The notes under the pieces: generated by a model
What the model was told of the DNA's origin: nothing
Seen by the model: only the letters and a program-made list of their open reading frames with translations
Database searches by the model: none
Shown here: piece after piece, positions 1-9,794 of the stretch
Layout of the letters: each line of letters opens with the position of its first letter
Numbering within the stretch: the first letter of the stretch is position 1
Assembly (NCBI GenBank): GCA_019448385.1
Contig: JAGTXO010000039.1
Span: forward strand, 186,001 to 250,000
Reading direction: 5' to 3'
Length of the DNA: 64,000 nucleotides
Origin: Diacronema lutheri
Lineage: Eukaryota; Haptophyta; Pavlovophyceae; Pavlovales; Pavlovaceae
Translations under genes and position numbers: made by a program

Positions 1-108
1 GCCCTTCCTCTGGCCGCCGATGATGTAGATCGTCTTGCCCACCGCGCATGACGCGTGCGAGAATCGCGGCGTGACCGAGAACTTTGCGGCCGTTCGTGTC
101 CACTCCAT
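1..108 (-). CDS. Kelch-repeat protein, 5' end only (runs off the left edge)
   Basis: An open frame of 36 codons starts at an ATG at 108 on the minus strand and leaves the window. It reads MEWTRTAAKFSVTPRFSHAS and then CAVGKTIYIIGGQ. The R-x-S-H-A-S-C-A-V-G-x-x-IYIIGG pattern is a classic kelch blade: Ser/His strand, hydrophobic strand, then the Gly-Gly pair. Kelch propellers are protein-interaction scaffolds, often substrate adaptors or cytoskeletal proteins. The frame is open upstream of the ATG as well, without another in-frame Met, so a 5' exon cannot be excluded. It is divergent from the EF-hand gene starting at 259, with 150 bp between the starts. Only the beginning is visible, so the domain composition of the rest is unknown. 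Confidence 0.6.
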   Translation of the reverse strand, partial: MEWTRTAAKFSVTPRFSHASCAVGKTIYIIGGQRKG

Positions 109-258
109 CCCCACGATGGAGTCGAGGTCGGCGCCCGACACGTAACGGCCACGATTGGAAGAGCGGCAAGCAACTTCCTCGAAAGGACCCGCCGGCGGTG
201 GTCGAGCGCGGTGGACGCCGCGTCGCCGCAGCTGAGCGGCACCTCCTCGGGCGCGCGC

Positions 259-3214
259 ATGAGGCTGCACCCGGCGGCGTGGAGCGCGCTCACCTTCCTG
301 TCGGGCCTTGGCCTCGGCCTGCTCCTCGCCGGCTCGAGCTCCGGTTCGGGCCGCGCGGGCGACGGGTGCGTCGGTCCGCCGCCGCCGTCGCCGCCGTCGC
401 CGCCGCCGCCGCGCCGGCCGTCGCCACCGCCGCCACCGTACCCGCCCTACCCGCCGCCGCACTCGCCGCTCCCGCCCTTCCCGCCGCCCTTCGCCGGCGC
501 CGGCGCGCGCCGCGCCCCGCCGCGCAACACGCCCATCGACCACGGCCCGTTTAAGACCTTTGACCGCGACCGCGACGGGCTCGTCACGCTCGGCGAGCTG
601 CGCGGCGCGGCAGCCTCGCTCGAGATCCCACTACCGCGCGAGAAGCTTGACCGGCTCTTCCACGCCGTCGACACAGACCACGACCACGTCGTCACGCCCG
701 GCGCCGACTTCACGCGCCTGCGCGATGCCATCGCCTTTGCGCAGCAGGATGCGGACCGGTCGGGCGCTGTCACGCTCGACGAGTTGCGCGACGGGTCGGC
801 GCGGGCCGGGATCACCCTCGACGGCTCGGTGCTCCGACCGAGCTTCCGCACCGCCGACGCCGACGGCTCCGGCACCCTCAACGCCGCGGAGTAGGCCGCG
901 GGCCGCGCGAGCGCGGCCCGTCACGTCGCGCCCCAGCCAAGTGCGCGCCGACCACGCGCGCACGCCCGCTCCCGCCCGCGCACTCGCCCGCGCGCGTGCG
1001 TGGCGCAGGTACTCGAGCTTCGCGCACGTGCTCGACGCGCGCGAGGCGGGCCGCCGCTTCTGGGCGTCAGTCGCGAAGATTGCGCTCCTCCTTGCTCTGC
1101 TCGCACTCGTACTGTTTTGCTGCGCGTACCAACTCGCCTCGCGCCAGCACGCGAAGGACCTCGAGCTCGAGCAGCAGTACGACCGCCTCGTCGATTGCCG
1201 CAAGTACTGGGACCCGCAACTGCCGCCGTGGGCGCGCTGGACCACATGCGCCGAACGTATGACGATGCTCGTCGCCGCGACACGGCCGCGGCGCGCCGCT
1301 GGCGAGGCGTTCGCCGTCGACGTCGAGTGGGCGGAGGGGGGCGGCGCGGCGACCAAGCCCGGGCGCGCGGCGCGCGCGCCGCGTGGCGCGCCCTTTGCGC
1401 ACGTCAAGGGCGTGGCGGGTGGGGGCGCGGACGGCGGGCTGGCGATGCGCCCAGAGATGCGCCGCGCAGGCGCAGAGGCGGAGGCGGTCGTGAGTGTGGA
1501 CGCGGACGTCACGGCACACGCGGCGGCGGCTGCTGTTTCCAAGCCGTCGATGCCTAAGCCGAAGCGCAAGCTCAAGCCCAAGCCGGTCCTCAGCTCGTCG
1601 TCGCGCGCGCTCGCCGCGGCGCACGTGGGCGCGTCAGCCGTGCCCGCGGCCGCGGCCGCGGCCGCGCCTGCGGCGGCAAGGCCGCCGCCCAGTGTTGCCC
1701 AGCCGTCGGCCGAGTGGGGCGCTTTTGGCGCGAAACAACGAAAGCCCAGAGAGGACGCCCACACGGCGGCAGGCGGGCACGAGGGCGAGCCGGTGGGCGG
1801 GCACGAAGGCGAGGGCGAGGGCGACGAGGCGGAGGACGAGGGCGAGGGCGAGGGCGAGGGCGATGCCGAGGAGGGGGTTGGCAAGGAGGACGACAGGTGG
1901 TCGGACGACGACCGCGGCCAGTCCGCGCGCAAGGCGGCCGCGGCCGACGCGAGCCGCTCGGCCGCAGCCAGGCAACGCGCGTCGCCGTGGGGCCTGTTTG
2001 GCCGCGCCGAGCCGAGCAATGCGCCACCGCCGCGCGAGCCCGCGCGCACCGCGCCGCGCCCGCGTGCGCCGCCGACCGTCGGCAAGCCCATCGCCGACGC
2101 TTCGTGGGGCGCGCTGGCAAAGCCGCGTGGCGACTCGGCGGCGGAGGCGGAGGCGGACGAGTCGCGCTTCTCGATCGAGTCGGTGACCGAGGTGGGCGCG
2201 CGATGGCCGCGCCCGCCGCCGCCCGCCGCCGACCCGGCGTGGGCGGCGCTCGCAAAGCCGCGCGGCGAGGGCCCGGCGACAGCGGAGGGCGACGAGGCCA
2301 TTGAGGACGGCGGCGACGAGCGCGCGTTCGCGCCCCTGGCCGAGCGGCCCGCCGAGGCGTCGGCCGTCTCGCAAATGTGGGCGATGCTCGGGCGCGCGGC
2401 GGGCACCCACGCCAACGATGGCGGCGCGCGCGTCGGCGCCAACGAACCGGCGAGCGCGGCGGAGGGCTACACGTACGAGGAGGGCAGCACGGCGGACGGC
2501 GGCGGCCAGGTGGGCGGCCTCGCGAATTGGTTTCAGCTCGGCCGCTCGAAGCCGGCGGTTGCGCAACGGCCGTACCGGCTGTACACCGCCGACAAGGCGC
2601 TCGACGAGACGTGCGCCTTCGAGCGCGCCGACGCGTACGCGGGGCCGCGCGAGGGCAGGACTTTTAAAACCGGACCGCAGGGCCTCGGGTACTACGAGGA
2701 ACGGGGGCAGTGGGTGACGGCTGATGCGCGCTACCACCACGTGCCGCAGGCGCGGCCGGCCGCGCCGAAGCCGGCGCGCAACGAGCTGCCAAACTTCCGC
2801 GGCGGGCTGGTCAACGCGTCGGACGTCGGGCTGAATGCTGGGCTCGGCCCCGCCGCCGGGCCGAGCACACCCGAGGGTTCGCGCTTCATGACCTTCGGCC
2901 CCGCCCCCGCGGACTACTCGGTGTACAGGCCGCTCGGGCTGCCAGTGGACGACGAGCGCGGCGGCGGGCAGCCGGCGCGCGACGAGGCGGTGAAGAGCGC
3001 GCTCCCGCCGATGCGCTTCGGCAACTACAACTACGACGACATGCGCGAGCGCGCCGAGCGCTTCCGCAAGATGATGCTCGCGCCGTCGCTCGGCGGCGCG
3101 CCGCCGGTCGTCTCGCCAAAGGCTTCGGCCGAGCCGCTTGAGCAGCCCGCGTGGAATCCGTCGCTCAAGGTGGACGACAAGCCCGGCCGCAGCCGGGCCG
3201 ACTTGAGCGCGTGA
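259..3214 (+). CDS. EF-hand, proline-rich membrane protein (2 exons)
   Basis: Exon 1 is 259-890 and exon 2 is 1009-3214; removing the GT-AG intron 891-1008 gives 945 aa. Unspliced, exon 1 would stop at a TAG (892) right after the twelfth residue of the last EF loop. Splicing instead continues with YSSFAHVL, exactly the hydrophobic F-helix such a loop needs. Order of parts: N-terminal hydrophobic segment (about residues 5-25, signal anchor or signal peptide); Pro-rich SPPPP stretch (40-78), like extracellular algal hydroxyproline-rich regions; four EF-hand loops starting near residues 102, 138 (degenerate), 165 and 200; a second hydrophobic helix about 235-255; then roughly 690 residues of acidic and Ala/Arg-rich disordered sequence with a better-ordered C-terminus. 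Calcium sensing at a membrane is inferred; I do not recognise the family of the C-terminal part. The start was chosen at the ATG before the hydrophobic segment. Confidence 0.72.
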
Positions 3215-3338
3215 GCCGACAAGTTGTAACGGCGCCGGCGGGCGAACTTTCAGGGATTTCCCAGCATCGACTCAAAGTCTGGACGCGCGGCCCGCGTTAA
3301 GGCGTCGTGGCGAGGCGGTCGTGGGGGGAGCCGCAGTG

Positions 3339-3827
3339 ATGCTGCGTGTGGAAGGGGTTGAGGAGGCCAACAAGGGCTCCCCCGGCCGGCACTTGCCCTT
3401 CTCCGCCCGCCGCGCCGCGGCCGAGGAGGCCGCGGCCGCTGGCACGCCGGCCCACGAGGCTGCCGCCGCGCCGCCCGCCACCGCCGCGCCGCCCGCCGCC
3501 GCCACCGTCCCGCCTGCCAACTCCAAGCTCGTCGTGATGCAGCGCGGGCCGGACGACAAGCTCGGGATGCGCCTCGAGCGCGACGTCGGCGGCGACGGCA
3601 TCCTCGTCCTCGAGGAGGTGACGGCAGGCCTGCTCGCACACAAGCACGGCATCAAGGCCGGCGACCAAATCGCGTTGATCAACGGGCGCAAGTACTCGGA
3701 CGCGGTCGAGGCCGTCAAGGCGCTGCGCGAGGCTTTTGGGAAAATCGAGCTGACACTCAGCTTGGCCGCGTTGCCCCCAAAGAGCGCGGCGCACGGCCTC
3801 CATGGCGAGGTGGAGAACTTCGTGTGA
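3339..3827 (+). CDS. PDZ-domain protein
   Basis: 162 aa from the ATG at 3339; the frame is also open upstream from a GTG at 3321 but has no earlier ATG. After an Ala/Pro-rich linker (about residues 25-65) comes a single PDZ domain (about 68-147). It has a carboxylate-loop-like LGMRLERD segment, GGDGILVLEEV, and the typical IKAGDQIALINGR turn and strand before the alpha-B helix. PDZ domains bind short C-terminal peptides and act as scaffolds. No other domain is visible and no catalytic residue is present. The C-terminus is short (KSAAHGLHGEVENFV). It converges on the SLC10-like gene. The target is unknown. Confidence 0.72.
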   Translation: MLRVEGVEEANKGSPGRHLPFSARRAAAEEAAAAGTPAHEAAAAPPATAAPPAAATVPPANSKLVVMQRGPDDKLGMRLERDVGGDGILVLEEVTAGLLAHKHGIKAGDQIALINGRKYSDAVEAVKALREAFGKIELTLSLAALPPKSAAHGLHGEVENFV

Positions 3828-3985
3828 TCCCCAAGTCCGCAGCACGGCCGGGAAGGGCGCCTCAGTGCAGCCGGACCCCCGCCAGGCTAGGAAGTAAGCT
3901 CCGTGCCCTGGCGGCCAACGCGCGGGCGCACGCCTCAGTGCGGCTGAAGCCGACTCTGACGAGCGCGCCCGGCGTGCGCTCGCGC

Positions 3986-5077
3986 CTAGGACGCCTCAGG
4001 CACGCGGCCGGGCGGCGCGGCGGCGAGCGTGACCTTTGCAAACGCAAGCGATGCCGTGCTCTCCTCGTCACGCGCGCGCATGTGCGCCGCGCTCGGCGCC
4101 GCCGGCGCGGGCGCTGGTGCGCTCGCTTGCTCCTGTGGCACGACGACAGAGTCCGGTTGGTAATTTCCGGCGACGCATTTGAGCACATTGTCCGTGCGCG
4201 GCGCGTAGGTCCAGTTCAGCTGCCAGGCGGCGAGCGCAAAGATGGCGATGAGCACGATCTCGATGATGCCGTAGTAGAGCGGCACGAGCGTCGCGAGCGC
4301 CGCCTCCTTTGGCGGGAAAACGGACACGGCGACCGCAATTGCGAGTGCCGTGTTCTGATAGCAGCACTCAATGCAAATGGCGACAGACTCGGGGTACGAG
4401 CAGCGCAGCGCGCGCGCGATTGCAAACGCGACGCCCAGGCCGACGATGCACGGCGCCGCGCAGCCAACGTACCACCACCATTCCAGGTTGAACGCCTCGG
4501 ACGATGCGCCACCACCTCCCGCGGTCGCGATGCCGACGGCAATGTTGGCAATGCCGCCCACGGTCCCGAGGCGGTTGAGCCAGCGCTTGTACATTGGTAG
4601 CTTGGTACCGAGCGCGAGCCCGGCGATGACGCCGCCGATCACGACGGCGACGGAAGTCATGATGCCGCCCCAGTTGAGAGGCACCGAGACCCCGTACAGC
4701 GCCTGCACGTAGATGAGGATGTTAAGCGGGAGGAGCGCAACGGAAAAGATGGTGGAGACGGTGGTCATCGCGACGGAGAGGGCAAGGTCCGCGTTGCACA
4801 CGTTGCACCACCAACCGGAGAACCCACCGCCCGGGGACGAGGTGACGATGAGGAGCATGATTCCGTAGAGGCGCGGGATGCCAAACGCCTTGACGGACGA
4901 GAAGCCCAGGAACGGAAGCAGGATGAACTGGCAGGCCAGGCCAGTGCCGATTCCGCGGTAGTTGCGCAGCTTGGCGCGGAAGCCTGTTAGGTCCGTCGTG
5001 CCCGCCATGCCCGTGATCAACATGAAGAGGAAGATGTTGCTCAGCACCGATGAGATGACGGTCGAGTCATCGCTCAT
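3986..5077 (-). CDS. SLC10 / bile acid:sodium symporter family transporter
   Basis: 363 aa, single exon, starting at the ATG at 5077 (MSDDSTVISSVLSNIF). The open frame continues 73 codons upstream, but that part has no Met and looks like leader sequence. The protein is a string of hydrophobic helices with family hallmarks: a Pro-Gly-Gly turn (TSSPGGGFSGWW), the conserved NVCNADLALSVAMTTVST core segment, and a second half containing CYQNTALAIAVAVSVFPP. SLC10 proteins (NTCP/ASBT, and BASS carriers in algae and plants) move organic acids, sometimes pyruvate, with sodium. The SSPGG...N-AD-ALS arrangement is closer to animal SLC10 than to plastid BASS. No plastid transit peptide is visible, so a plasma or vesicle membrane location is inferred. 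The C-terminal tail is Ala/Pro-rich. Substrate not deducible. Confidence 0.85.
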   Translation of the reverse strand: MSDDSTVISSVLSNIFLFMLITGMAGTTDLTGFRAKLRNYRGIGTGLACQFILLPFLGFSSVKAFGIPRLYGIMLLIVTSSPGGGFSGWWCNVCNADLALSVAMTTVSTIFSVALLPLNILIYVQALYGVSVPLNWGGIMTSVAVVIGGVIAGLALGTKLPMYKRWLNRLGTVGGIANIAVGIATAGGGGASSEAFNLEWWWYVGCAAPCIVGLGVAFAIARALRCSYPESVAICIECCYQNTALAIAVAVSVFPPKEAALATLVPLYYGIIEIVLIAIFALAAWQLNWTYAPRTDNVLKCVAGNYQPDSVVVPQEQASAPAPAPAAPSAAHMRARDEESTASLAFAKVTLAAAPPGRVPEAS

Positions 5078-5301
5078 CGCGCCGCACGGCGGACTGACGC
5101 GACGCGCGTTGACGACACGGTCAGCGCGCCTGCCCTGGACCACCGGCGAGCGGCCGCTGACGGCGACGGCGCGATTGCGCTGAAGGCCGGGCGGGCCCCC
5201 CCACCTTCCCTCGGCCTTGTCTGTTCGATTGGCCCCAAAGTAAAAAACGGACCGCCTAAACAGCGAAACATCCGAGACACCTCCCCCCCCCGGCACATGG
5301 T

Positions 5302-8300
5302 ATGGCGGGACCGGGCGAGCCGGAGAACGGGATGCGAAAGCCCGAGGGTAAAGATGGTGGGGACGGAGCGCGCCAGCGGCCGTGGGGCACTTCGGAGAGC
5401 CTGAACGACGGGCTGAACACGCTCCTCCTGTTCGCCGGCCTGCGGTCGGCCCGCGCCTCGTCCACCGCGGAGCCGAGCGCGGCGCAGGCCGACGCGATCT
5501 CCGCGCAGCCGCCGTCTCGCGCGCGCACGCATCGCAGCTCGCTCACGCCTTCGCTCGCGCCCGTCGACGAGTCGCTAGCTTCGGCCGAGCCGGCCGCCAC
5601 GGTGACCGCGGCCGGCGCGAGCTCGCCGCCAACGTCATCGCACCGCGTGCGCACGCACCGCCGCGACTCGGCGCGCGCGCCTGGCGCGTGCGCCGGCGCG
5701 GACAGCACGCTCGCGAGCGCCAGCCTCTCGTCGTACCGCGATGCGCCCGCGTCCGAGCGGAGCGTCGCTTCCAACGGCGCGCGGCGCAACTCGCGGCTGC
5801 GCGAGTCGATGCTCACCGCGCCGGCGGCGACGGCCAACGGCGGCACGGACCGCGCGGCGAAGAAGCCATCGATGACCGAGCGCCTCGAATCGTCGATCAT
5901 CAACTCGACGATCGGCGTGTACCTCGAGCTCTTCGTCGCCGGGTATGAACGGCTGCACGCGCACCGCCTCATTGACGTCACGTCCGACGGCGTCACCCTT
6001 TTTAAAAGCAAGCGCGTGATGCTCAGGCCCGAGGCGATCGCCGCGCTTCTTCTCGGCACGAACCAGCTCTCCGACGTGATCCTGGGCCAGATCGACGTCT
6101 CCTTCTCGGTGCGCGCGCGTGCGCGCGCCGTGGTTTGGCCGTGATAGCGGCGGTGGTGCGGAGGCCATCGTGGCGCGGCATGGCGGCCGCAGCGGCGATC
6201 ACCGCACGTGCCTCCTCTGCCCACGCCCGCGCGCCAACCGCTCCCACACGCGCCTCGAGCCACCATCCCCCCCCTCCCACCCCCCCCCCCCCCCTGCTTC
6301 GCCGCCTCGCAGCTGCTCTACCTCGCGTCGGTCCCCGTTGTGATCCGCGTCGCCCATTTTGAATGTCGGCTCGCGCCGCGCGAGCCGACGGTGATCAGCC
6401 AGGCAGAGGTGGCCGCGTTCTGGGCCAAGCTGACGGACAATTTGCCGCCGCACGTGCGCGAGGCGCGCACGTCCGAGGACGACGAGCGCCTCTCGGCGAG
6501 CACGACGGACCAGGAGCGGCGTTTCTCGCGAGCGCACCGGGCGATCCTTGCCGCGCAGTTCTCGCTTGCGCACGCGAAGGTCGCCGTCGCGCAGGCCGCG
6601 CATCTGCTCGACCTCCTCATCTCGATTGACTATCCGGACCAGGCGGCGACATACTCGCGGCTCGAGCCCTCGTACAGCCTCGTCGGCTGCGGCCCGTGCA
6701 TCTGCGGCTGGCGGCGGCGTGCACAGCCCAAGACCGTCGAGCGCGCGCGGTTGCCCGTCGGCGTCGCCACGCCGTCCGCCGGCGCGTTGAGCTCGGACGA
6801 CGCGAGCAAGGCGAGCGCGGGCTCGGGCGCGGCGCGCCACTCGCGCGCGTCGCGCGCGTCGCTCGCCGATCTTGAGCGGCGCGCGCCGCCGGCCTCGAGC
6901 GGGCTCGGTGTGCCGCCAACGGCGCCCGCGCCGGTGCATCAGCACACGCACTCGGCGCTCGATTCTCTCGCCGCCATCTTCTCGCCGCGCACGTCGCGCG
7001 AGCACCGGCAGACGACGCATGGCGGGCGCGGCGCGTGGATCGAGGAGGTGCCATACGCGTACGCTGCAACGGAGCTCGTCGTCGAGAACCTGGTCATCTC
7101 GAATTCGGATGAGTCGTTCAACGCAGTGGATGTGCCACTGCGCGACTTTGCGCAAGAGCGGCCCGACGGCACCGTGCACGCGCACAAGCGGATTGTCTTC
7201 GAACGCGTTTATATGCGCCACCTCAACCAATACGGTGTCGCGAGCCCGCTCACGACACCCGTCCGAATCGAGACGCGCGCGACGCTCAAGTTTGCGATCG
7301 ACGGCGCGCGCTTCCTTGGCGTCAGCTGGCATGTCCTCATGCCAGGCTCCATCGGAGTGACGCTCCCGCACGGGACTGACCCGCTGCAGGCGATCATTGC
7401 GCTGATCTCGCGCGGCGGACCCAAGCCGCCGGAGCCGGCGCACAAGGCGACCAACCCGCTCGAGGGCGTCTCGCGCGCCGCCGCCGGCTTTTTGGACAAG
7501 AGCCGCGCCGCGAGCTTTCTTGACCCGAAGTCCGCCTTCCGGACGGGCGCAGCCGCGAGCGCGCCGGGTGCAGGCAGTGCGGTTGCCGGCGCGGGCGGCG
7601 CGGGCGGCGCGGGCGGCGCGGGCGCAGACGATGGCGCGAATCGGAGCAAGCGCGGCGGCCGTGGCGAGTCGCTCGGCTCGTCGCGCCGTACAGCCGCGAG
7701 CGACATGCCGCCCGCGCACATCCCGATCGTGGAGATCTCGTGTTCGGTCGTCGACGAGGTTGCAGGCAACTCGACGGGCCGGATGCATGCAGCGGTCGAG
7801 GCGCAGCTCAGCGCGGCGGCGCACGCGCACAAGGCGTCGGCGAAGCTCGACCGGCAACACGCAAAGATCCGCAAGGCCTTCGCCGACCTCGAGCTCAGCT
7901 CGCGCGGCGGGCACGGCCGCCTCGTGCGCCTCCTCTCGGAGCATGCGGGCGGAAGCCACGCGCAGATCCGCGGCTCGACAGTAGCCATCGTGCCTCGCCT
8001 CACGGTCGAGCAGTTCCGGCACTTGGTGCGCGCGCGCAGGCGCATCGCGCCGTCGCGTCGCCCTTCGGCCCGCGCGCGCGCGCGCGAGCGCCGAACCGAC
8101 GGCCGCTGCCGCGCACCGCCTGCGCATGCGCGCTGCGCAGCTCGTGCGCTTTGGCGCCGACCTTCCCGACGACCTCTTCGAGACGATCGTGCGCCAAGTC
8201 GATGTCGACGGCGACGGCCAGGTCGAGATCCGCGAGCTGCTTGAGGCGTACGGCTTTGCGCTCCACGAGACCGACGCGCCGATGCCGACGCCACCCGACG

Positions 8301-8407
8301 TGGCGCTGCTGAGCTCGGCGAGCGACGCGAGCGGGCGGCGGGTCAAGGGGCGCGAGACTGACGCGGCTGCGGCCCCGGCGGACGGCTCCAACTGCTCCGT
8401 CATGTAA
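5302..8407 (+). CDS. Chorein/VPS13-N-like protein with C-terminal EF-hand (3 exons)
   Basis: Exons 5302-6108, 6313-8025 and 8141-8407 (introns GTGCGC...CAG, both phase 0) give 928 aa. Residues 1-190 are low-complexity. Residues about 191-293 resemble the chorein N-terminal domain: an amphipathic ESSIINSTIGVYLE start, DGVTLFKSKRVMLRPEAIAALL (family pattern L-x-L-R-P-E-A-L), LGQIDVSFS and then LLYLASVPVVIRVAHFE across the first splice junction (family G-x-I-x-x-L-x-x-x-x-P-W-x-x-L-x-S-x-P-V-x-V). Such domains start bridge-like lipid transfer proteins (VPS13, ATG2, UHRF1BP1L). A second structured region is at about residues 500-620, then a Gly/Ala linker. The last exon encodes an EF-hand with loop DVDGDGQVEIRE at 861-872. 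The first intron carries a C15 run as its pyrimidine tract. The gene model is firm; the chorein assignment is inference from motif shape. Confidence 0.7.
6280..6294. repeat. C15 run in an intron
   Basis: Uninterrupted run of 15 cytosines, preceded by another C-rich stretch from 6267, inside the first intron (6109-6312) of the chorein-like gene and 18 nt upstream of the AG acceptor. It sits where a polypyrimidine tract would be. Confidence 0.9.
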
Positions 8408-8481
8408 TTTAATTTAGTATTATTTTAAAGCCAGGGCCCAGGGGGTGGTCCATTTTCAAAACCTCTGCAGCGGGGAAGACG

Positions 8482-9570
8482 GTGACGCAGCGCGCGGCCG
8501 CCCCGGCGGCGCCGCTGCAGTGCGCGTTGCTGCTCGCGCGGCGGACGGCGAGCCCGCTCGTCCGCCGGGCGACGATCGCCCGCCTCGCGCGCCGCGCGCG
8601 CTGCGCCTCGCCTACACTGCGCGCACGCGCCTGGCGTGCGCGACGCGCGGCAACGCGCGCCAGCCACGCCGAGCGTGAGCTGCCGCCGCCGCTCGAGTGG
8701 TCGTGCTTGGATGACGCGCCGGCGTGGAGCCGCGCATACCTCGGGTATGCGGAGCGCTTCTGCGACGACTACGCGCTCGAGGTCGAGCGTGGCGCGCGCA
8801 CGCACGCGCTCCGCTTCCGGCAAGCGCCGGTCGCGAGCGCGGCCCACAGCGCCGAGGCGCGCGGCTCGAGCGATGGCGGCCTGAGCACCGGCTCGACGGT
8901 GTGGGACGCGGGGATCGTGCTCGCGCGCTACGTCGCCACGCTGCCGCGCCCGGGCGAGCAGTGCGTCTTTGTCGAGCTCGGTGCCGGCACGGGCCACGTC
9001 GGTCTGACCGCGTGCGCCAGCTGTCCAGAAGGCGACGGCCGGCTCGCCGCGCTTGTCCTCACCGACTTGCCTGCGGTCGTGCCGCTGCTCGAGGAGAATT
9101 GCGCGAGAAATGTGCGCGCGCTCCCAAGCGCGCTACGCATTGCCGTCCTGCCGTTTCGCTGGGGAGATACTGCGGATTTTTCGCGACTGTCCGAGCGCGC
9201 GCGCGCGCGGGATGGAACGCCGGCGCCGCGCACGCTATGCATTGGTGGCGATTTGCTTTACCGGCACGAGGTGGTCGAGCCGCTCGTCTGCGCGCTGCGT
9301 GCGCTCCTCCTCCCCGCCGCGACGGCCGGCGTGGCGCGTGCGGCCGCTGCAGCGCACGACGCGCGTGCGCTCTCCGACGAGGCGCTTCTGTCGGCCTCGA
9401 TGGAGCACTGCCCCGACGCGGTGTCGCGTTTCGTGTGCGAAGCGAGTGCCGCCGGCCTGCGCGTGTCGCAGGTGCACTTTGACGAGCTCGACCGTGTGTA
9501 CCGCGCGCGCAGCGTTGTCGTGCTGCGCGTGACGGCGCGTGGCGCGCCGCGGATCAAGGCACCGCAATGA
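8482..9570 (+). CDS. METTL21-like protein lysine methyltransferase
   Basis: The frame gives up to 362 aa. The Rossmann methyltransferase core is clear. STVWDAGIVLARYV precedes motif I ELGAGTGHVGL (about residues 165-175), followed by an acidic ligand strand VLTDLP with VPLLEEN, and the post-motif segment CIGGDLLYRHEVVEPLV in place of the family's D-x-x-Y. This is the Methyltransf_16 (METTL21/EEF2KMT/VCP-KMT) pattern, which methylates lysines on chaperones and translation factors. The first 63 residues are rich in Arg/Ala and have no Asp or Glu, like a mitochondrial or plastid presequence. No in-frame ATG exists upstream of the catalytic core: the frame opens after a TAA at 8410 and the first listed start is a GTG at 8482. 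The true start is therefore uncertain (non-AUG start, unseen 5' exon or sequence error). Confidence 0.68.
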   Translation: MTQRAAAPAAPLQCALLLARRTASPLVRRATIARLARRARCASPTLRARAWRARRAATRASHAERELPPPLEWSCLDDAPAWSRAYLGYAERFCDDYALEVERGARTHALRFRQAPVASAAHSAEARGSSDGGLSTGSTVWDAGIVLARYVATLPRPGEQCVFVELGAGTGHVGLTACASCPEGDGRLAALVLTDLPAVVPLLEENCARNVRALPSALRIAVLPFRWGDTADFSRLSERARARDGTPAPRTLCIGGDLLYRHEVVEPLVCALRALLLPAATAGVARAAAAAHDARALSDEALLSASMEHCPDAVSRFVCEASAAGLRVSQVHFDELDRVYRARSVVVLRVTARGAPRIKAPQ

Positions 9571-9702
9571 CCGCTTTCCACCAACCCCCGTCTTTTGTGC
9601 ACGCGCTCTCCATGCGCTCTTCCACGCCTCTCCCTCCGCCGGCATGTTTCCGATCGCCACCGCGCTCGCGCAATGCTGACCGAAGCGGGAGTGACATCCG
9701 AT

Positions 9703-9726
9703 GGGGGGGGGGGGGGGGGGGGGGGG
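9703..9726. repeat. G24 homopolymer
   Basis: Run of 24 guanines between two convergent genes (METTL21-like and the unknown minus-strand gene). It could form G-quadruplex/i-motif structure. Exact length is unreliable in any assembly. Confidence 0.9.
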
Positions 9727-9794
9727 CACTGGGGTCTGACGTCACGACGCCAGTAGCCTGCGTATGCTCACAGGACCACCGTCCGAGGGCCGCT

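Noticed and set aside
308-1008. Upstream extension of the 968-codon frame over the EF-hand exon
   Set aside because: Starts at TTG and translates to Arg/Ser/Ala-rich sequence; the EF-hand frame is the real exon and splices into the downstream part.
1590-2740. Several overlapping frames in the acidic/Ala-rich part of the first gene
   Set aside because: All are shadows of the repetitive GC-rich exon 2.
6199-8403. 734-codon minus frame opposite the chorein-like gene
   Set aside because: No recognisable motif and it runs through introns of the plus gene; typical antisense shadow.
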